Source of the DNA: Blastopirellula marina
Lineage (GTDB): Bacteria; Planctomycetota; Planctomycetia; Pirellulales; Pirellulaceae
Reading direction: 5' to 3'
Assembly (NCBI RefSeq): GCF_002967765.1
Contig: NZ_PUHY01000006.1
Coordinates: forward strand, 186,001 to 250,000
Length of the DNA stretch: 64,000 nt
The notes under the pieces are model-generated. The model was not told where the DNA came from. It did no database searches and saw nothing but the letters and a program-made list of their open reading frames with translations. The translations under genes and the position numbers were made by a program. This document shows positions 53,832-62,951 of the stretch, one piece after another. Every line of letters starts with the position of its first letter. The stretch's first letter is position 1.

Positions 53832-55199
53832 ATGACGCGACTCATTGCAACGCTCGACTTATTGTTTGGGCTCCGTCGTCCTGTGAGCCAATTTCAATAC
53901 GTCGCGATTGGCCTTGCCCTGGCGACATTTAAGTATGTTATTGAAGCGACGGCAGTTTTCTACGTCGCGGGCAAATACTACTCTCCCCTCGAGTTCCTGA
54001 GTCCGATCTTGACTTACCGAGCAGTCGACTTTCAAGGTCACGATCTCCTCGGCTGGGCAGTCTTCTTGTGGACGCTTCCCTTTGTCTGGATCGCTTTGAC
54101 AATGAGCGTCCGACGAGCTATCGATACCCATAGCATTTCCCCCTGGTGGGCTTTGCTGGTGCTACTGCCGATTGCAAACTTCTTTCTGATCTTCATCTTG
54201 TGTGTCACCTGGGCGGAAGAGGTCCGTCCTGATCCTCCTGGTGCAATACCAGGCGAAGACTCGACCACTGGTGAGTTGCGTGTCATCGTTTGCATCTTAG
54301 GTGGCTTCGGCGTAGGCGTTGTCATGATGGTGACCAGCGTCCTGTGCATGCAAAGCTACGGTGCAGGTCTTTTCGTCGGATCACCCGTCGTGATGGGGGC
54401 GGTAGCGGCATATCTGTACAACTACTCACAGCGACAATCACTGTGGATCTCGGCCTGTCTGGGTGCCGTGGTCGTTGGCTGCGGCATTATGGCGTTGTTG
54501 CTCTTTGCCCTGGAAGGCATTATTTGCTTGGTGATGGCTTTGCCGCTGGCATTGCCCTTGGGAATCTTCGGTGGGATGTTGGGCTTCGTCATTGCGGAAG
54601 CCACGCGTAATGACAGTCAATGGCCCCACATCTCAGCGATCGTTGTTTGCTTACCGCTTCTTGCCGGCATCGAATCGATGTTTACACAGCCCCACGAGAC
54701 CGTCGTGATGACGGCCGTCGAGATCAACGCCTCGCCCGACCAGGTTTGGGACACAGTCCTTGCATTCCCGGAAATTGATGCTCCCCAGCCTTGGTACTTT
54801 CAACTCGGGATCGCTTCGCCGATGCGCGCCAGAATTGTGGGTCACGGCGCTGGTGCCGTGCGGCACTGCGAGTTCACAACAGGTGAATTCGTCGAGCCGA
54901 TCACGACCTGGGCCCCTCCGCAACGCTTGGCATTCGATGTCACCAAACAGCCAGATCCTTTGGTCGAACTGAGCCCCTATCGCAACGTTCATCCACCCCA
55001 TTTAGCCGGCTACATGAAGTGCAACCGAGGCGAGTTTCGATTGATCGAACTTGCCAATGGGCACACGCGTCTGGAAGGACGCACCTGGTACGAATTGCGC
55101 ATGTTCCCGCAAGGTTATTGGATGCTATGGAGCGACTTGATCATTCACCAGATTCATCTTCGTGTGCTGGAACACATCCAGCGAGAAGCTCAGCGGTGA
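53832..55199 (+). CDS. Polytopic membrane protein fused to an SRPBCC (polyketide-cyclase-like) domain
   Basis: 455 residues. The N-terminal part (about 1-285) has roughly eight helices; its first 130 residues resemble DUF805-type membrane proteins. The C-terminal part (about 290-450) opens with VEINASPDQVWDTVLAFPEI and ends with helix LIIHQIHLRVLEHIQREA, the START/SRPBCC fold that holds a hydrophobic ligand. A cytoplasmic or periplasmic lipid-binding cup tied to a membrane domain is inferred. GGGAAG lies before the ATG. Function unknown. Confidence 0.75.
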   Translation: MTRLIATLDLLFGLRRPVSQFQYVAIGLALATFKYVIEATAVFYVAGKYYSPLEFLSPILTYRAVDFQGHDLLGWAVFLWTLPFVWIALTMSVRRAIDTHSISPWWALLVLLPIANFFLIFILCVTWAEEVRPDPPGAIPGEDSTTGELRVIVCILGGFGVGVVMMVTSVLCMQSYGAGLFVGSPVVMGAVAAYLYNYSQRQSLWISACLGAVVVGCGIMALLLFALEGIICLVMALPLALPLGIFGGMLGFVIAEATRNDSQWPHISAIVVCLPLLAGIESMFTQPHETVVMTAVEINASPDQVWDTVLAFPEIDAPQPWYFQLGIASPMRARIVGHGAGAVRHCEFTTGEFVEPITTWAPPQRLAFDVTKQPDPLVELSPYRNVHPPHLAGYMKCNRGEFRLIELANGHTRLEGRTWYELRMFPQGYWMLWSDLIIHQIHLRVLEHIQREAQR

Positions 55200-55273
55200 G
55201 CAGAAATTTGAGTGACCGGACGCCAACCGTACAATACACGTAATAATTTCTTCTTTCCGTTTGGCATCCCACC

Positions 55274-55597
55274 ATGAATTCGCCCAACGATCACGAGACG
55301 ATCGACAAGTCGATTCCCTACGAGACACCACATAGCAACCGGATTGTCGGGATCGCGGCGATGCTACTCGGACTGGTGAATTTGGTGTTGCTCGATCCGA
55401 ATGAACTCACCAAGCCCTGGGGCGTCTGGCGCATTGTTGGACGCATCGCCATGGTAATTTGTACGTTCTGCCTGGCCACGGTTAGCTTCGCCCCTCGCGA
55501 TTGGCCATGGCGACGGTGGTTCGCCGCAGGAATCGTCCTCGGCGGCGTCACTTACCTGGCGTGCTTCTTTATTGCCGATGTCGTAAGTCGCCTATGA
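55274..55597 (+). CDS. Small three-helix membrane protein
   Basis: 107 residues. After a polar N terminus there are helices near GIAAMLLGLVNLVLL, IVGRIAMVICTFCLATVSF and WFAAGIVLGGVTYLACFFI. It follows the SRPBCC-fusion gene by 75 bases on the same strand and may be co-transcribed. It converges with the SNF2 helicase gene, ten bases apart. No family recognised. Confidence 0.6.
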   Translation: MNSPNDHETIDKSIPYETPHSNRIVGIAAMLLGLVNLVLLDPNELTKPWGVWRIVGRIAMVICTFCLATVSFAPRDWPWRRWFAAGIVLGGVTYLACFFIADVVSRL

Positions 55598-55606
55598 GGC
55601 GTCTGA

Positions 55607-57370
55607 TTACGCCGCCAAGCGAATTGGTCCTTTGGGACTACGCAGATCAAACAGCCCGAAGATCTCTTCTTTCGAGAAACCGATTTTCGCAGGCTCACCG
55701 GTTTGACTAAATAATGCATCGAACAGTTCGCGTTTCTCTTCGAGCACTTTATTGATGCGATCCTCGATCGTGCCGACCGCCAAGTAGCGACTGATCGTCA
55801 CGGCCCCTGCCGCCCCGATGCGATGAGCGCGGTTGATCGCCTGGTCTTCGATGGCCGGATTCCACCAGCGGTCGAACAGGAAGACATATTCGCAGAACTG
55901 CAAATTCAAACCAACGCTTCCAGCCCCGTAGCTCATCAAGATGACGTGCTTCGTTGGATCGTGTTTGAACTGGTCGATCACTCCTTCTCGCTGCTTATGC
56001 GGCACCTTACCGTGGTACTCGAGCGGCCCGAACGGTTCGACATGTTTGCGAATCTCTTGAATCGTCTTCGTCCATTGACTGAACAAGATCGCCTTCTTTC
56101 CACTGGCTGCCACCTCTTCCAGATCGGCTTTTAACTGATCCATCTTGGCGCTCTCGCCAGTGCGCGGATCGAAGTTGCAGATCTGCTTCAACCGCAGCAC
56201 CAACTCGAAAACATGCTGTACGGTCAATTCCTGCCCCATCTCTTCCAACCGCACGATTCCTTCCTTCTCAGCGAATTCGTACGCTTCTTGCTGAGCCGGC
56301 GAGAGATGTAGTTCAGCATCGCGATACAGCCGAGGCGGCATATCAGTCATCACCAAGTCTTTCGTCCGGCGGATGATATATTCGCCCGCGGTCGAACTCA
56401 TCGACTTGATATCCATTCCCTTGGTTAACAGCCCCGGTGCAAGAAACTCGAACACGCCCACCAGGTCGTCGGTGCTGTTCTCGATTGGCGTGCCGGTCAG
56501 GGCCCAACTGCGTGTCCGCGGGATTCCTTTGGCAATTTCAGCTGTCGTGCTGTTGGAGTTCTTGATGCGTTGGGCTTCGTCCAACACGACTAAGTCGAAA
56601 TGAAGCCCTCCTTCCTCGCTTACCAACTCCTGGTCACGCATCAGCAGCTCGTAATTAGCGATCTTGATCGGCGTTTGATTGTCACGCCACAGCCAACTAC
56701 GCTTGGCCGAATCTCCTTCGATCACGCTGATCGGAATTTCAGGAGACCACAAAGCGAATTCACGCTTCCAGTTCGAGACCAGAGGCTTGGGACAAACCAA
56801 TAACACACTCCGAATCTCGCCAGCTCGCAGCAGCATCCGCATCGTGCTGATCGATTGCATCGTTTTGCCGAGCCCCATTTCGTCGGCCATCACTGCGGCA
56901 TGACGCGGGTACAGAAATGCAATCCCTTCAAATTGGTACGGAAACGGCTCGAAGGGAAACTCGAGCGCACCGCTGGTAACCAACGATTCGAGCGACGGTT
57001 GCAGCAGATAATACAACCGGTCTTCCAGCTTGATCACATCGCCCGGTGGACGAATGTGCGTGACTCGCTTCGCTTTGGGCGGTTTTGGGGAGACTGGATC
57101 TTCTGCCGTTTGTTCGCCCGCTTCCTTCTTCGGTGGAACTTTCTTTTCCAGAGCTTGCAGCCAGGCCGGGGCCTCGGGGAAGACGAAACTTTTGACACCG
57201 ACCTTGGCCCCTTTGCAGGTCAACGAAACCGCTTTGGGCCGTGGTGTCTTGAAAGTTTCCGATGTGATCGCGATTTGTGGAGCACGCGATAGCGCAGCGG
57301 TCCATCCGAGCGAGATCACCTCGGACTTGATATTCAGATTGTGAGAAATCGTTTCCAATGGTTCAGTCAT
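55607..57370 (-). CDS. SNF2-family DNA-dependent ATPase/helicase
   Basis: 587 residues. Motif I is DEMGLGKTMQSI, motif II (Walker B) is DEAQRIKN, motif III SWALTGTPIENS, and the C-terminal motifs are SYGAGSVGLNLQF and NRAHRIGAAGAVT. The protein is compact: the N-terminal 150 residues hold a charged region, and no extra SWIM or zinc domain is visible. It would translocate on double-stranded DNA and remodel protein-DNA contacts. The nearest genes give no role. The coding end is ten bases from the convergent small membrane gene. Confidence 0.92.
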   Translation of the reverse strand: MTEPLETISHNLNIKSEVISLGWTAALSRAPQIAITSETFKTPRPKAVSLTCKGAKVGVKSFVFPEAPAWLQALEKKVPPKKEAGEQTAEDPVSPKPPKAKRVTHIRPPGDVIKLEDRLYYLLQPSLESLVTSGALEFPFEPFPYQFEGIAFLYPRHAAVMADEMGLGKTMQSISTMRMLLRAGEIRSVLLVCPKPLVSNWKREFALWSPEIPISVIEGDSAKRSWLWRDNQTPIKIANYELLMRDQELVSEEGGLHFDLVVLDEAQRIKNSNSTTAEIAKGIPRTRSWALTGTPIENSTDDLVGVFEFLAPGLLTKGMDIKSMSSTAGEYIIRRTKDLVMTDMPPRLYRDAELHLSPAQQEAYEFAEKEGIVRLEEMGQELTVQHVFELVLRLKQICNFDPRTGESAKMDQLKADLEEVAASGKKAILFSQWTKTIQEIRKHVEPFGPLEYHGKVPHKQREGVIDQFKHDPTKHVILMSYGAGSVGLNLQFCEYVFLFDRWWNPAIEDQAINRAHRIGAAGAVTISRYLAVGTIEDRINKVLEEKRELFDALFSQTGEPAKIGFSKEEIFGLFDLRSPKGPIRLAA

Positions 57371-57451
57371 ATCGATTGCGTACCGCCTCGTATTTGCGAG
57401 GCGGATTCCCGGGGAGAGGATGCATGGAGGAACGGCTGGCTGAATGGCGGG

Positions 57452-58030
57452 CTACTTGCCCACGCCGTGAGCCTCTTCGATCGCTTCACGAATCCGTGTG
57501 AACGGTTCGTTCAGATCGAGGTCGATTGTTCGCTGCTGCCAGAGGTCGGTCAGCAACTGAGTGTCCGCTTCATGCTGACTACTGACAGCGACTTCATAGC
57601 TACCAAGCTGAAATGATCGAATATGGGGGGGCGCAACCGCCACATGAGCGGCATCCATACGATACGATATGCTGGCATCGGTCGGTGCAACTTCACTAGT
57701 GCAAGCGGGGGGGACTAACATCACCGGCACGTCCGCATGTTCGCGAAGCGACAGTACATGCTCGGTATCGGTGCAAATTGCCAATGTGGGTGTTTTCAGC
57801 TTGGCGAGCAGCGCTCCGCCAATTTGCTCGCCATACAAGTACGGCTTCAATGTTGGTCCGTAGAGAATCTCCTGAGCACGGTTCGCTTTAACAGGGGCGG
57901 TGCAATGAAACTCGAGGGGTCTCCCGGCAAGATTGAGGACCAAGAGTCCACCAAACAATCCGCCTGGAGTATGCTCCACCACGGTAAGGAATCCGAGGGT
58001 GGGCACGGTTTTCTCGTTCCGACTCGACAT
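57452..58030 (-). CDS. Hypothetical protein, cytoplasmic
   Basis: 192 residues. No signal peptide or membrane helix. A beta-rich N-terminal region (TLGFLTVVEHTPGGLFGGLLVLNLAGRP split) is followed by mixed alpha/beta sequence with AICTDTEHVLSLREHADVP. GGAGAG a few bases before the ATG at 58030 supports that start over a longer frame beginning at 58075. It is upstream of the SNF2 gene on the same strand (80-base gap) and may be co-transcribed. No family recognised. Confidence 0.65.
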   Translation of the reverse strand: MSSRNEKTVPTLGFLTVVEHTPGGLFGGLLVLNLAGRPLEFHCTAPVKANRAQEILYGPTLKPYLYGEQIGGALLAKLKTPTLAICTDTEHVLSLREHADVPVMLVPPACTSEVAPTDASISYRMDAAHVAVAPPHIRSFQLGSYEVAVSSQHEADTQLLTDLWQQRTIDLDLNEPFTRIREAIEEAHGVGK

Positions 58031-58257
58031 ATACTCTCCATCTTGCCCATTCTTCACATCATGACAGCGCAACACGTACGGGCAGCCTGGGCTAACGACC
58101 CAATGAACTGAATCGGTGTTTGGGAAAGGTGGACTTTAACTATCGTAGGGGCAATACCTTGGCTGCTAGCCGTGCTGTTGGCGAAGGCAAATGCTCGACA
58201 TTTGCTACCCCGGGTGACTATACTGATTTACTCGCCTCACCTGGAGACAATCAAACT

Positions 58258-58722
58258 ATGTCGCTCGATCCCAAAGATCTCTCCCCTCTCTTTACCCATG
58301 TCGACGTTAGCTCCAACCCTTCACCCATGCAGCAATCCATTCACGCCGACGAAACATCAGCTCTACTGAAGCGGATGATCGAATTGCAGGAGCGGCAAGC
58401 TTTGCTTTTGGAAGAAATCCTCCAACAGCAGGTAAACACGCAGAAACAACGCTCGGCCGAGCTGAATGCCTGGCGGAAAGCCCATCCTGAATTGGCTGAG
58501 AAGTGCCGCATGGCAGCAGAAGCCCTCAGTAAGGTTCATGCGGATTTCCTGGGCACCTTGGCCAACGAGGTCGATGATACGGCCGAGGATATGATCGACA
58601 GCGAATACATGTTGAGCGAGTTTGTTGACCGCTTCGGTCCCCGCATCGCCCATTTGAACGGCGTGCTGCAAATGCTTGCTCAACTCGGCGCCCCAGCGCA
58701 AGCCATGAAGGCAAATTCGTAA
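58258..58722 (+). CDS. Coiled-coil hypothetical protein
   Basis: 154 residues, mainly helical. The segment KRMIELQERQALLLEEILQQQ (about 40-60) is a coiled coil. The C-terminal half has helices around LSKVHADFLGTLANEVDD and MLSEFVDRFGPRIAHLN. The frame extends to 58120, but the ATG at 58258 follows GGAG and is preferred. It is divergent from the gene at 57452. A terminator follows. No role can be assigned. Confidence 0.68.
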   Translation: MSLDPKDLSPLFTHVDVSSNPSPMQQSIHADETSALLKRMIELQERQALLLEEILQQQVNTQKQRSAELNAWRKAHPELAEKCRMAAEALSKVHADFLGTLANEVDDTAEDMIDSEYMLSEFVDRFGPRIAHLNGVLQMLAQLGAPAQAMKANS

Positions 58723-58744
58723 TCGATTCGCCACCCATTCGCCG

Positions 58745-58773
58745 AAAAAACCTGCCTTCTCGCAGGTTTTTTT
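58745..58773 (+). terminator. Rho-independent terminator
   Basis: CCTGC and GCAGG form the core stem around a six-base loop CTTCTC, extended by A-T pairs on both sides, with seven T after it. It ends the coiled-coil gene. Confidence 0.85.
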
Positions 58774-58927
58774 ATTGCGCCTAAAAAATACTCGGGCAAC
58801 CAAAGGTTGTCAGAACAAGTTTTCTTCGGTACTATCCAAAGAATCACATCCCTACGCTCGACCAGTGGTCAAATCGCTTGGCTACGGTGAGATCCTCCCT
58901 TCTATCCCCTAGGCTTGAATCGGAATT

Positions 58928-60055
58928 ATGGCAAGCGAAACGCTGACTCCCGAAGTTGAAGCGGCAGTTAAGGCCGCCAAGGACCGGCTCGACGCACACA
59001 CGTACGAGATCGTGCAGTGGCACTTCCACGAATCCACCGGTTGCCCGTTCTGGCTGGAAAAGAAGAAAGAGTTTAACTTCGATCCGCTGACCGAGGTGAA
59101 GTGCTACGACGACCTTAAAAAGTTCCCCCTCTTCGAAGATGAATGGTTGCGGGGTGGCCCGGTCCGCCGCTGGGTTCCAGCTCAGTATCAAGACAAGCCG
59201 ATCTACGTGTTTGAAACAGGTGGTACGACCGGTATTCCGAAAAGCCGTATCGCGATCGACGACTTCCGCACCGACTACTCGAACTTCAGCGAAACGCTGC
59301 CGGATGAGTATTTTCCGAAAGGTGCCAACTGGCTAATGCTTGGCCCTTCTGGTCCACGTCGTCTGCGTTTGGCGGTCGAACACTTGGCTCAGGTTCGTGG
59401 CGGCATCTGCTTCTGCATCGACCTCGACCCACGCTGGGTGATCAAGCTGATCAAGAAGGGACAGATGGATCAGCTGGAAGCATATAAGCAGCACTGTATC
59501 GATCAGGCGATCACGGTGCTCACCGCTGGTCACGACGTGAAATGCATGTTCGGCACACCCAAGCTAATCGAATCGCTGTGCTTAGGGCTCGAAGAGAAAG
59601 GCACCTCTCTGGCCGAAGCTGGCATCACCGGTATCTTCAGCGGCGGAACTGAGTTCACACCGCAGTGGACCCGGTACTGTATCGAAGAGTTGTTTGGTGG
59701 TGGTCCCGAGGAAAGCGGCATCTACATGACGCCAACCTACGGCAATACTTTGATGGGTTTGGCTTGCAGCAAGCCGGTCACGCCGGAAGACAACTACAAG
59801 ATCTCGTACTACGCTCCCCAGCCGCGAGCGGTAACGGAAGTCGTTTCCTTCGACGATCCGAACGAACTAGTCGCATTCGGTGAAACCGGACGTGTCAAGC
59901 TAACCACGCTGACGAAAGAATTCTTCGTCCCTGGCTTCCTGGAACGTGACGAAGGCGAACGGGAAATGCCATACATGAAATACCCCTGGGATGGTGTCAG
60001 TGGTGTTCGCCCATTCCACGGCTTCGCCAGCAGCACCACCGTTGGTGTTTACTAG
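58928..60055 (+). CDS. PaaK/LuxE-like adenylate-forming enzyme
   Basis: 375 residues. The ANL-superfamily phosphate loop is ETGGTTGIPKSR (about 96-107), and GIFSGGTEFTPQW and TPTYGNTLMGL match later motifs of PaaK-like ligases. At 375 residues it is shorter than PaaK (about 430) and near LuxE acyl-protein synthetase. The C-terminal small domain is reduced. It should activate a carboxylic acid with ATP, giving an acyl-adenylate and then a thioester or enzyme-bound acyl group. The next gene encodes a reductase and the one after an alcohol dehydrogenase, an order that fits acid reduction. No luxA or luxB is present, so this is not a light-producing set. Confidence 0.8.
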   Translation: MASETLTPEVEAAVKAAKDRLDAHTYEIVQWHFHESTGCPFWLEKKKEFNFDPLTEVKCYDDLKKFPLFEDEWLRGGPVRRWVPAQYQDKPIYVFETGGTTGIPKSRIAIDDFRTDYSNFSETLPDEYFPKGANWLMLGPSGPRRLRLAVEHLAQVRGGICFCIDLDPRWVIKLIKKGQMDQLEAYKQHCIDQAITVLTAGHDVKCMFGTPKLIESLCLGLEEKGTSLAEAGITGIFSGGTEFTPQWTRYCIEELFGGGPEESGIYMTPTYGNTLMGLACSKPVTPEDNYKISYYAPQPRAVTEVVSFDDPNELVAFGETGRVKLTTLTKEFFVPGFLERDEGEREMPYMKYPWDGVSGVRPFHGFASSTTVGVY

Positions 60056-60105
60056 TTTCCTTGGAATCAATCGCTAACCATTGAATTGAATTACGGACGC
60101 CAATC

Positions 60106-61548
60106 ATGCTGAACATTCCTGCTATCCGTTGGGGCAAACCCTACGACTCGCTCGAAAAAGAAGACGTCGTCCACTTTAGCACCGGCGAACCAATCGCTCA
60201 GCTAAGTCAGGTCGGCGGTGGGATTCTGAAACGGGACATGAAGAAAGCGCAGTCGGCACGCGATGCGCTGCTTGAATTCAGCCCTGAGGAAATCCTCGAT
60301 AAGATGGCCACCGCTGGCAAATTGTACCTAGAAGCGGACCTCCCTATTGGCGACGGTTCGCAAACACCGGAAGCCTTCGTGCACGCTCAAAGCGCTAGCA
60401 CCGGGCTGCCAGAACACATGTGCCGGGCGAACATGCAGAAGAATGCGTTCGTCATGCAGAACATGACACAAATCCTCGATTCGTTAACTCGCGGATTGGA
60501 TCTCAACATTCTCGCTCGGGGGTACGGCAAGGAGCCGGCCCGCGACGTCATGCTCAGCTATCAAGCTCAGAGTCCGGTACTCGGCGCCGTGTTGCCTTCC
60601 AATTCACCGGGGGTTCATACCCTCTGGCTTCCGGCCGTCGCGCTTCAACTTGGTCTGGTTCTCAAGCCAGGTGGAAAGGAGCCATGGACGCCGTACCGGA
60701 TTTTCTCCGCGATGGTCGAAGCAGGACTTCCTGCCGAAGCCTTCAGTCTGTACCCAGGTGCGGGTGGGGATGTTGGCTCGGCCCTACTGTCGTCGGTTGA
60801 TCGTGCGATGGTCTTCGGTGGCCAGCAAACGATTGATCAGTACGCCGGCAACCCGAAGGTTCAGCCACACGGTCCTGGCTTCAGTAAGATCTTACTCGGC
60901 GACGACGTCGTCGATGACTGGCCGCAGTACTTGGATCTGATGGTGCAAAGCGTGTTCGCGAACAGCGGACGAAGCTGCATCAACGCGTCTGGCATCTGGG
61001 CTTCCCGTCACACCAAAGAGATCGCTCAGGCCATCGCCGAAAAGATCGGTCCGACCGAGATCAAAGACCCAACCGATGACGAAGCCGCATTGGCCGCGTT
61101 CACCATGCCAGGCATGGCCCCGGCCGTGTGGAACATGATCGAATCAGATTTGGCGGAAGATGGTGTCACGGACTATACGGCTCCTTACGGCGACCGTCTC
61201 GTTCAAATGGAACGTTGCGATTATCTGAAGCCGATGGTCATCCATGCGGAGAGCCCGGAAAAGCAGGTCGCCAGCAAGGAATATATGTTCCCATTTGTTT
61301 CGGTCGTGGAATGCCCACAAGATCAAATGATCAAGAAGATGGGTTACTCGCTGATTTGTACCGCGATTACCGGCGACGACAAGTTCGCTCGCGAGCTGGT
61401 CAACGCTACACACATCGACCGCTTGAACATTGGTCCGATTCCGACCCACAAAGTCGATTGGCTGCAGCCACACGAAGGGAATATCATCGAGTTCCTCTTC
61501 CGCAGCCGTGCTTACCAATCGGCTCCCGTACAGGTCGCCGCAACCTAA
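60106..61548 (+). CDS. Acyl-CoA reductase/aldehyde dehydrogenase family protein (LuxC-like)
   Basis: 480 residues, within the range of LuxC and aldehyde dehydrogenases. The catalytic Cys is in NSGRSCINAS (about residue 291) and the segment GPGFSKILLGDD recalls LuxC/ALDH. The conserved Glu of classical ALDH (ELGGKNP) is not clear, which favours an acyl-CoA or acyl-enzyme reductase. It would make an aldehyde from the activated acyl group using NAD(P)H. It starts 50 bases after the adenylate-forming gene and 165 bases before the alcohol dehydrogenase. The exact substrate is unknown. Confidence 0.82.
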   Translation: MLNIPAIRWGKPYDSLEKEDVVHFSTGEPIAQLSQVGGGILKRDMKKAQSARDALLEFSPEEILDKMATAGKLYLEADLPIGDGSQTPEAFVHAQSASTGLPEHMCRANMQKNAFVMQNMTQILDSLTRGLDLNILARGYGKEPARDVMLSYQAQSPVLGAVLPSNSPGVHTLWLPAVALQLGLVLKPGGKEPWTPYRIFSAMVEAGLPAEAFSLYPGAGGDVGSALLSSVDRAMVFGGQQTIDQYAGNPKVQPHGPGFSKILLGDDVVDDWPQYLDLMVQSVFANSGRSCINASGIWASRHTKEIAQAIAEKIGPTEIKDPTDDEAALAAFTMPGMAPAVWNMIESDLAEDGVTDYTAPYGDRLVQMERCDYLKPMVIHAESPEKQVASKEYMFPFVSVVECPQDQMIKKMGYSLICTAITGDDKFARELVNATHIDRLNIGPIPTHKVDWLQPHEGNIIEFLFRSRAYQSAPVQVAAT

Positions 61549-61575
61549 ACCGTCAGTTTCACTGCCGTTTGTATC

Positions 61576-61608
61576 ACATCCCCTAGCCCGTTTGGTCATA
61601 GGGGATGT
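61576..61608. repeat. Perfect 10-bp inverted repeat between reductase and dehydrogenase genes
   Basis: ACATCCCCTA (61576-61585) and TAGGGGATGT (61599-61608) pair perfectly around a 13-base loop. No T run follows. It may slow transcription, protect the upstream mRNA end, or bind a regulator. Confidence 0.55.
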
Positions 61609-61712
61609 TGGTCAATCGGCAGTCGTCGCATACGGATCGCCATTACCACACTCCCTCGTTTCCACCGTGAACAGCGAATGAGGGAATTCGGAACGCAACA
61701 GGATCCCGAGGC

Positions 61713-62870
61713 ATGATTCCATTCGATTTCCAGCCACGCACACGGATCGTGTTTGGCCCGGATTGTTTACAGCGACTCGGTGAACTCGCGAAAGAACTCG
61801 GTGCGACGCGTGCGTTAGTCGTCAGCGATCCCGGCATTATTCAAGCTGGTCACGCCCAGCGCGGAATCGATTGCCTGGAAGCAGCCGGTGTGCAGGCTTT
61901 CCTATTCGACGGTGTGCAAGAGAATCCGACCACCAATAACGTGGCGGCAGGAGTCAACTTCGCGAAAGAGCACGCTCCCCATTTGATTGTGGGCCTGGGT
62001 GGCGGCAGTGCGATGGACTGTGCCAAGGGAATCAATTTCCTGCTAACCAACGGCGGGGAAATGAAGGATTACTGGGGCGTCGGCAAGGCAACGCAAGAGA
62101 TGCTTCCGATGATCGCCGTGCCTACCACCGCCGGTACTGGCAGCGAAGCCCAATCGTTTGCCCTGATCACCGATGCCGAAACACACGCCAAGATGGCTTG
62201 CGGCGATAAGAAAGCGGCCTGCCGGATTGCTTTGCTTGATCCCACGCTGACCGTCACTCAGCCGCACAAAGTTACCGCGCTCACTGGTATCGACGCGATC
62301 AGCCACGCCTTGGAAACATTTGTTACCAAGAAGCGAAATGAAGTGTCGCTGGCCTTCAGTCGCGAAGCATGGCGACTCTTGGCCGCCAACTTCACGAAGG
62401 TTTTGAAAGAACCGGAGAACTTAGAAGCCCGGGGGGCGATGCAGCTTGGCGCTTGCTTCGCAGGCCTGGCAATTGAAAACTCGATGCTCGGCGCTGCCCA
62501 CGCGATGGCTAACCCGCTGACAGCCCATTACGGCGTGGTGCATGGGCAAGCTGTAGCCGTAATGTTACCGACCGTTATTCGCTACAACGGAGAAGCATTC
62601 AACAAAATGTACCAAGACATCCTCAGCATCCCGGTCGACCTGCTTGATTACCCGAGTGTCGAGAGTGGTGCTGGCGGCTTGGCGGAACTAGTCGAATCGT
62701 GGGTCGATCAGGCAGGGCTGGCCACCAACTTGGATCAACTGTCGATCAACGGCGAGAAACTTTCAGAACTGTCGCTCGACGCAGCCAAACAGTGGACCGG
62801 TAGCTTCAACCCACGCGAAGTCGACGCCGGTGAATTCTCGAAGCTGTATCAATCCGCGATGAACCACTAG
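61713..62870 (+). CDS. Iron-type alcohol dehydrogenase
   Basis: 385 residues, the normal size. NAD-binding GGGSAMDCAKGIN, PTTAGTGSEAQ and metal-binding residues in DAISHALETF and MLGAAHAMANPLTAHYGVVHG are present. It reduces aldehydes to alcohols or the reverse. AGGA lies ten bases before the ATG. In context it would take the aldehyde made by the upstream reductase. Substrate range of the family is wide. Confidence 0.92.
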   Translation: MIPFDFQPRTRIVFGPDCLQRLGELAKELGATRALVVSDPGIIQAGHAQRGIDCLEAAGVQAFLFDGVQENPTTNNVAAGVNFAKEHAPHLIVGLGGGSAMDCAKGINFLLTNGGEMKDYWGVGKATQEMLPMIAVPTTAGTGSEAQSFALITDAETHAKMACGDKKAACRIALLDPTLTVTQPHKVTALTGIDAISHALETFVTKKRNEVSLAFSREAWRLLAANFTKVLKEPENLEARGAMQLGACFAGLAIENSMLGAAHAMANPLTAHYGVVHGQAVAVMLPTVIRYNGEAFNKMYQDILSIPVDLLDYPSVESGAGGLAELVESWVDQAGLATNLDQLSINGEKLSELSLDAAKQWTGSFNPREVDAGEFSKLYQSAMNH

Positions 62871-62951
62871 ACGGAAAAAATGGCTCCGCTGGGTGCTTCG
62901 AGTAGAATAAAGGCACCTTTTTCCCGTTTCCTCGATCCCTGGGAGTTTCCC

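Noticed and set aside
58928-61548. Bioluminescence (lux) operon
   Set aside because: Only LuxE- and LuxC-like enzymes are seen. There is no luciferase alpha or beta gene, and the third enzyme is an alcohol dehydrogenase.
62880-62935. Terminator after the alcohol dehydrogenase (GGTGC/GCACC with T run)
   Set aside because: The stem is only five bases with a loop of about 16, too weak to support by eye.
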